A stretch of 9,437 nt of DNA from an uncultured Candidatus Nitrosopelagicus sp. (GTDB lineage Archaea; Thermoproteota; Nitrososphaeria; Nitrososphaerales; Nitrosopumilaceae). The stretch spans positions 1 through 9,437 of the forward strand of contig CALBOT010000067.1 in the NCBI GenBank assembly GCA_937896695.1, given 5' to 3'. Each line of letters begins with the position of its first letter. The first letter of the stretch is position 1. Below are positions 6,243-9,437 of the stretch, in pieces. Made by a program: the position numbers and the translations under genes. The notes under the pieces were generated by a model, which was not told the origin of the DNA, made no database searches, and saw only the letters and a program-made list of their open reading frames with translations.

Positions 6243-6656
6243 ATGAGCAAACCTTCTGATCTAGGTTCATTAAAAATAGGTTCATACATTTTACTACCTG
6301 TTGGTGATCAACCAACCGGAGAACCTTGTAGAATCTCTGAATATGATACAAGTAAACCTGGAAAACATGGTGCTGCAAAGGCACGTATAGTTGGAGTTGG
6401 TGTTTTTGATGGTGCAAAACGCCCACATGTAGGTCCTGTAAGTATGCAAGTACATGTTCCGCTAATTGATAAAAGAGTTGGACAAATCATTTCAATGACT
6501 GGTTCTGAAATCCAAGTTATGGATGGAGAAACATTTGAGACTGTCGACATCCAAATGGTTGATGAAGAGGTTGATGGAAAGTTAGAACAAGGTCAAGATA
6601 TTGAATATTGGAATGTTATGGGAAGAACTAAAATCATGCGAATTAAAACATCCTAA
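6243..6656 (+). CDS. Translation factor aIF5A
   Basis: aIF5A is the archaeal partner of eukaryotic eIF5A and bacterial EF-P. It helps the ribosome form difficult peptide bonds and carries hypusine (or deoxyhypusine) on one lysine. The 137 residues show an N-terminal SH3-like domain with the modification loop SKPGKHGAAKARI. The expected modified residue is K41 in GKHG. A C-terminal OB-like domain follows from about residue 70. Length is normal for archaea. ATG 6243 is supported by the family start and a TATA-like element. No deoxyhypusine synthase is in the window. The stop codon is followed four bases later by a box C/D small RNA, so the mRNA 3' end and the small RNA may be produced together. 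Firm identification. Confidence 0.95.
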   Translation: MSKPSDLGSLKIGSYILLPVGDQPTGEPCRISEYDTSKPGKHGAAKARIVGVGVFDGAKRPHVGPVSMQVHVPLIDKRVGQIISMTGSEIQVMDGETFETVDIQMVDEEVDGKLEQGQDIEYWNVMGRTKIMRIKTS

Positions 6657-6659
6657 ATT

Positions 6660-6724
6660 GGATGCTAATGATGATTGGAAAAGCCAACTGATTTCTGATG
6701 AAGATTATGAGTTTTGAGGCATCC
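6660..6724 (+). ncRNA. Box C/D guide RNA, predicted to methylate C34 of elongator tRNA-Met
   Basis: This 65-base RNA fills the aIF5A-dph6 gap. Its elements in order are: stem GGATGCT (6660-6666), box C ATGATGA (6668-6674), 13-base D' guide (6675-6687), box D' CTGA (6688-6691), three-base spacer, box C' CTGATGA (6695-6701), 12-base D guide (6702-6713), box D TTGA (6714-6717) and closing stem GGCATCC (6718-6724). The stem is six Watson-Crick pairs plus one G-U. The D guide GATTATGAGTT complements GACUCAUAAUC (one G-U at its end), the anticodon arm of a typical archaeal elongator tRNA-Met. The base five upstream of box D (G6709) faces C34. Box D is a variant of CTGA. The D' guide TTGG-AAAAG-CCAA can fold on itself, so it may not act as a guide. 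Boxes, stem and spacing are seen; the target is inferred, since that tRNA is outside the window. Confidence 0.87.
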
Positions 6725-6737
6725 TATTTTTTATTTT
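6725..6737 (+). terminator. T-rich tract after the C/D RNA
   Basis: TATTTTTTATTTT begins at the base after the closing stem of the guide RNA. T-rich tracts end archaeal transcripts, so this is a likely 3' end for the aIF5A-guide RNA transcript. It also lies immediately before the dph6 ATG (6741), so dph6 may be expressed partly by read-through. Confidence 0.5.
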
Positions 6738-6740
6738 AAA

Positions 6741-7430
6741 ATGAAATTAGCTGCTTTATTTTCTGGTGGAAAAGATAGCACATACGCAATTCATCTTGCC
6801 AAAAAACTATCACATTCTGTTGATGTATTGTTAACATTATATCCACATTCTGATGATAGTCATTTACTTCATCATCCGAACATAAAATTCACTAAATTAC
6901 AATCTGAATCTATGAATATTCCACAATTGATTGAAGAAATTCCATCTGTTGATACTGAAACAGAATTTAAAAAACTTGAAAATTTGATTATATCTGCAAA
7001 AGAAAATTATTCTATTGAAGGAATAGTTCATGGTGGAATACTAAGTAACTTTCAAAAAGATAATTTTTCTTCAATATGTAAAAAACATAATCTAGAAATT
7101 ATATCTCCATTATGGAATAAAAATCCTGAATTATACATGCAAGAATTATTGAAAGAAAATTTTGAATATATTATTTCTAGTGTGAGTTGTGATGGTTTGG
7201 ATGATTCCTGGTTAGGACAGACAATTAATAAAAATAGGTTAGAAAATCTTGAAAAACTACAAACCAAATTTGGTTTTAACCTAAATTTTGAAGGTGGTGA
7301 AGCTGAGACATTTGTAATTAACTGTCCATTATTCAAAAAATCTCTGTTTATTCAGGATTCACGAACTGAATGGGATGGTTATAGGGGAAGATTTGAAATA
7401 TTGGAGATGAAATTAAAAGATAATGCTTGA
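6741..7430 (+). CDS. dph6: Diphthine--ammonia ligase (Dph6-type ATP pyrophosphatase)
   Basis: Dph6 performs the last step of diphthamide synthesis, ATP-dependent amidation of diphthine on elongation factor 2. The 229-residue protein begins with the PP-loop SGGKDS (8-13). Family segments GIVHGGILSNFQKDN (94-108), ISPLW (121-125) and EGGEAETFV (184-192) follow. The start is ATG 6741, because the family begins MKxAALFSGGKDS almost at residue 1. An upstream in-frame TTG at 6714 would add nine residues, but it lies in box D of the guide RNA and is unlikely. The gene's last eight bases overlap the SRP54 start, indicating coupling. The family includes members once annotated only as PP-loop ATPases; diphthamide synthesis is the best-supported role. 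Confidence 0.9.
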   Translation: MKLAALFSGGKDSTYAIHLAKKLSHSVDVLLTLYPHSDDSHLLHHPNIKFTKLQSESMNIPQLIEEIPSVDTETEFKKLENLIISAKENYSIEGIVHGGILSNFQKDNFSSICKKHNLEIISPLWNKNPELYMQELLKENFEYIISSVSCDGLDDSWLGQTINKNRLENLEKLQTKFGFNLNFEGGEAETFVINCPLFKKSLFIQDSRTEWDGYRGRFEILEMKLKDNA

Positions 7431-8748
7431 TAATCTGAAAGATGGTTTAAGAACCGCAATTAAAAAAATTGTTAGCTCTTCTGGTATTGATGAGGAATTA
7501 ATTAAAGAATTAGCAAAAGATGTACAACGTTCACTTTTACAATCTGATGTAAATGTGAAATTGGTTCTTGAAATCACAAAGAATCTGCAAGAACGATGTA
7601 TTAATGAGACTCCCCCTCCTGGCTTATCAAGAAAAGATCATATTGTAAAAATCCTTTACGATGAATTATCAAAATTATTAGGAAATGATACTGAATTCCA
7701 TTTCAAATCTGGTAAAGTTAACAAAGTATTGATGCTTGGAATTCAAGGTAGTGGTAAAACTACTGTATCATCTAAACTAGCAAAATTCCTTACAAAACAG
7801 GGATATCGTGTAGGAGCCATTGGCGCTGATACGTACAGACCCGGTGCATTGGTTCAATTAAGAACAAATTGTGAAAAATCTAACGTTGAAGTTTATGGTG
7901 AAGAAAATAACAAAGATTCAGCTGAAATTGTAAAAAATGGTTTGAAACATTTTGAAAATTCCAATATTGATGTTGTTTTAATTGATACTGCAGGACGTCA
8001 TAAAGAAGAACAGGATCTTTTAGATGAAATGACTGAAATTTCTAAAATAGCTAATCCTGATTTAGCATTATTGGTAATAGATGGAACAATTGGTCAACAA
8101 TGTTTTTCACAAGCTGAGGCATTTAACAAAATAGTTCCTGTTGGTGGCATAGTAATTACAAAACTTGATAGTTCTGCAAAAGGTGGTGGTGCTTTGGCTG
8201 CATCTGCCGCGACTGGTGCACAGGTAATGTATGTTGGAACCGGTGAAAGAATTGATGATCTGGAACAATTTTCTCCAACTAGATTTGTTGGTAGACTTTT
8301 GGGAATGGGTGATGTTCAAGCTGTACTTGATCTTGCAAAAAGACTTGGTGATGAAGCAGATGAAGTTCGTATGAAACGAATCTCTAGCGGAAAAATGAAC
8401 ATGGAAGATTTCTTTTATCAGCTTGAAGAAGTTACAAAAGTTGGTTCACTTCAAAGTCTGATGGAAACAATGCCTGGATTATCTGGAATGGTAAAAGAAG
8501 ATCAGCTTGAAGTTATGGAACAAAGAATGGATAAATGGAGATACATAATACAAAGTATGAATACAAAAGAAAAGGCTGATCCTGATTTACTTAACTCATC
8601 TAGAATCAAGAGAATTGCACGAGGTTCTGGTTGGCCTGAACATGAAGTTAAAGAACTAATAAAAAATTACAAAAATTCTAAATCGATGATGAAAGCATCT
8701 AAAGGTCGACAAATGCAAGGTATGCTTCGTAAACTTGGAATGGGTTAA
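7423..8748 (+). CDS. srp54: Signal recognition particle GTPase SRP54
   Basis: SRP54 binds signal peptides on nascent chains and SRP RNA, and docks with the receptor FtsY at the membrane in a GTP-dependent way. It has 441 residues, a usual archaeal length. The N domain is about 1-95. The G domain carries GIQGSGKTT (106-114), DTYRPGA (136-142), DTAGR (188-192) and TKLD (246-249). The M domain (about 310-441) is rich in methionine and includes GKMNMEDFFYQL, a finger loop (about 341-358) and the RNA-binding RIKRIARGSGW (394-404). ATG 7423 overlaps dph6 by eight bases; a weak GGAGATGA lies 12 bases upstream. With SRP19 at 2178-2480, both protein subunits of archaeal SRP are in this window but in separate transcripts. 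Its stop interleaves with that of the converging CofE-like gene. Confidence 0.97.
   Translation: MLDNLKDGLRTAIKKIVSSSGIDEELIKELAKDVQRSLLQSDVNVKLVLEITKNLQERCINETPPPGLSRKDHIVKILYDELSKLLGNDTEFHFKSGKVNKVLMLGIQGSGKTTVSSKLAKFLTKQGYRVGAIGADTYRPGALVQLRTNCEKSNVEVYGEENNKDSAEIVKNGLKHFENSNIDVVLIDTAGRHKEEQDLLDEMTEISKIANPDLALLVIDGTIGQQCFSQAEAFNKIVPVGGIVITKLDSSAKGGGALAASAATGAQVMYVGTGERIDDLEQFSPTRFVGRLLGMGDVQAVLDLAKRLGDEADEVRMKRISSGKMNMEDFFYQLEEVTKVGSLQSLMETMPGLSGMVKEDQLEVMEQRMDKWRYIIQSMNTKEKADPDLLNSSRIKRIARGSGWPEHEVKELIKNYKNSKSMMKASKGRQMQGMLRKLGMG
8745..8748. other. Interleaved convergent stop codons
   Basis: The palindrome TTAA holds the SRP54 stop (8746-8748, plus strand) and the CofE-like stop (8745-8747, minus strand). 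No base is left between the two genes, so their 3' untranslated regions must lie antisense inside each other's coding sequence. Confidence 0.95.
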
Positions 8749-9437
8749 TTAGAAAAGCTTCGAATGTATACACATTGTTCATATGGAATAATCATTTCTT
8801 CAGGAAGAATTCTCCTATCTGTTAATTCACAATCTGAGTCTCTAACAATTGCTATTGGATGTAAATCATCCCCTTCTCCCATTTTGTGATTTGCAATTGA
8901 TGCTAAATTATCTGCAGTTGCCTGAAATGTAACTTTTAATGGATTTCCATCTAGATCTTTTTCTCCACGTAAATCTTTAGTTGGTTCTATTCCTGCACAT
9001 GCTATTGCAACTCCAGTTGTACCAATTCGTGCAGGCATCAATCTACTATCTACAATAATTACTCCGACATGCAAATTCAGTTCAAGAAAAATTTTTCTTT
9101 TAATATCTTCAGCAAATTTGTATGGTTCTTCAGGGTATAGAACAACTTTTGTTCCCTTTGAATTAGATTTGTCAATTCCTGCATTGGGTGCTAATATTCC
9201 ATTAGTAGTGGACATTACAAATCCTGCAACTCCGCCTAAAATATTATCAGATTCTCTATAAACAATTTCCATAAATTTTGCATTAGAATCAAATTTTTTT
9301 GCAATCTTACTTGCTTTTTGGCATACTTTCGATTTTTCAATATCTAAAATTCGACCTTGGGAATTTGAGAGAAACTTACTTGATATTACTAAAACATCTC
9401 CTTCTTTGATACTGAATTTATTTCTCTTCAGAATTCT
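8745..9437 (-). CDS. cofE: F420-0:L-glutamate ligase family protein (CofE-like), 5' end cut by window edge
   Basis: CofE adds L-glutamate residues to coenzyme F420-0 using GTP. The reading frame is open from the right edge: 230 residues are visible, and archaeal CofE has about 250, so only a short N-terminal part is missing. An internal ATG at 9272 is not the start, because 55 in-frame codons upstream encode family sequence (EGDVLVISSKFLSNSQGR). Other matching segments are TNGILAPNAGIDKSNS, GVAIACAGIEPTKDLRG, KDLDGNPLKVTFQATAD, ASIANHKMGEGDD and PIAIVR. The segment VDSRLMPARIG differs from the DT-GR-R-G form of well-studied CofE enzymes, so this could be a paralogue with altered activity. The gene ends inside SRP54's stop (TTAA holds both stop codons). 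Confidence 0.82.
   Translation of the reverse strand, partial: RILKRNKFSIKEGDVLVISSKFLSNSQGRILDIEKSKVCQKASKIAKKFDSNAKFMEIVYRESDNILGGVAGFVMSTTNGILAPNAGIDKSNSKGTKVVLYPEEPYKFAEDIKRKIFLELNLHVGVIIVDSRLMPARIGTTGVAIACAGIEPTKDLRGEKDLDGNPLKVTFQATADNLASIANHKMGEGDDLHPIAIVRDSDCELTDRRILPEEMIIPYEQCVYIRSFSN

Noticed and set aside
6613..6717. A 34-codon open frame (or 19 codons from TTG 6658) overlapping the end of aIF5A, which could be a small protein or a +1 frameshift extension
   Set aside because: The same bases form a full box C/D RNA with a matched stem; the repeated GAT/GAA codons come from boxes C and C'. No ribosome binding site or promoter supports it.
6714..6740. TTG start for Dph6 adding nine residues
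   Set aside because: The TTG is part of box D, a T-rich terminator-like tract follows, and the family begins at the ATG at 6741.
8745..9272. CofE-like gene as a complete 175-residue protein starting at ATG 9272
   Set aside because: The frame stays open for 55 more codons to the window edge and encodes recognisable family sequence there.

Overview
The window looks like a piece of an AT-rich genome from an ammonia-oxidizing-type archaeon (Nitrososphaerota/Thaumarchaeota, Nitrosopumilus-like). This is inferred from gene content: transcription factor B, Gar1, SRP19 and SRP54, ribosomal protein S8e, aIF5A, Dph6, a CofE-like F420 ligase, an intron-bearing tRNA-Tyr, and a ScpA/ScpB pair. Many genes have a TATA-like element 24-27 bases before the start codon, which points to leaderless mRNAs. 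Gaps between genes are all under 100 bases.

Layout. Bases 32-4226 are read on the minus strand. In transcription order they are scpA-scpB (SMC partner proteins), then rps8e-srp19-gar1-tfb (ribosome, signal recognition particle, H/ACA RNP, basal transcription), then sufC (Fe-S cluster assembly). S8e and SufC appear to have their own promoters. Bases 4312-5376 (+) encode a zinc- and NAD-dependent alcohol dehydrogenase. Converging on it is a minus-strand tRNA-Tyr(GTA) gene (5385-5507) with a 46-base intron. Bases 5597-8748 are plus strand: an unrecognised 203-residue protein, aIF5A, a small RNA, Dph6 and SRP54. A minus-strand CofE-like gene, cut by the right edge, ends against SRP54 with the two stop codons interleaved in TTAA.

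The most interesting item is not a protein. The 84-base gap between aIF5A and Dph6 holds a complete box C/D guide RNA (6660-6724): a closing stem, box C ATGATGA, box D' CTGA, box C' CTGATGA and a variant box D TTGA, followed by a T-rich tract. The guide next to box D is complementary to an elongator tRNA-Met anticodon loop (GACUCAUAAUC). The fifth-base rule places the 2'-O-methyl group on wobble base C34. An equivalent guide RNA is known from Haloferax; here it sits among genes for hypusine-bearing aIF5A, diphthamide synthesis and SRP54.

How the genes work together: most products serve translation and protein targeting (S8e, tRNA-Tyr, aIF5A, Dph6, tRNA-Met guide, SRP19, SRP54), RNA modification (Gar1, C/D RNA), transcription initiation (TFB) and chromosome organisation (ScpA/B). 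Three metabolic genes (SufC, alcohol dehydrogenase, CofE-like) are interspersed. I see no mobile element, CRISPR array or sign of recent transfer.
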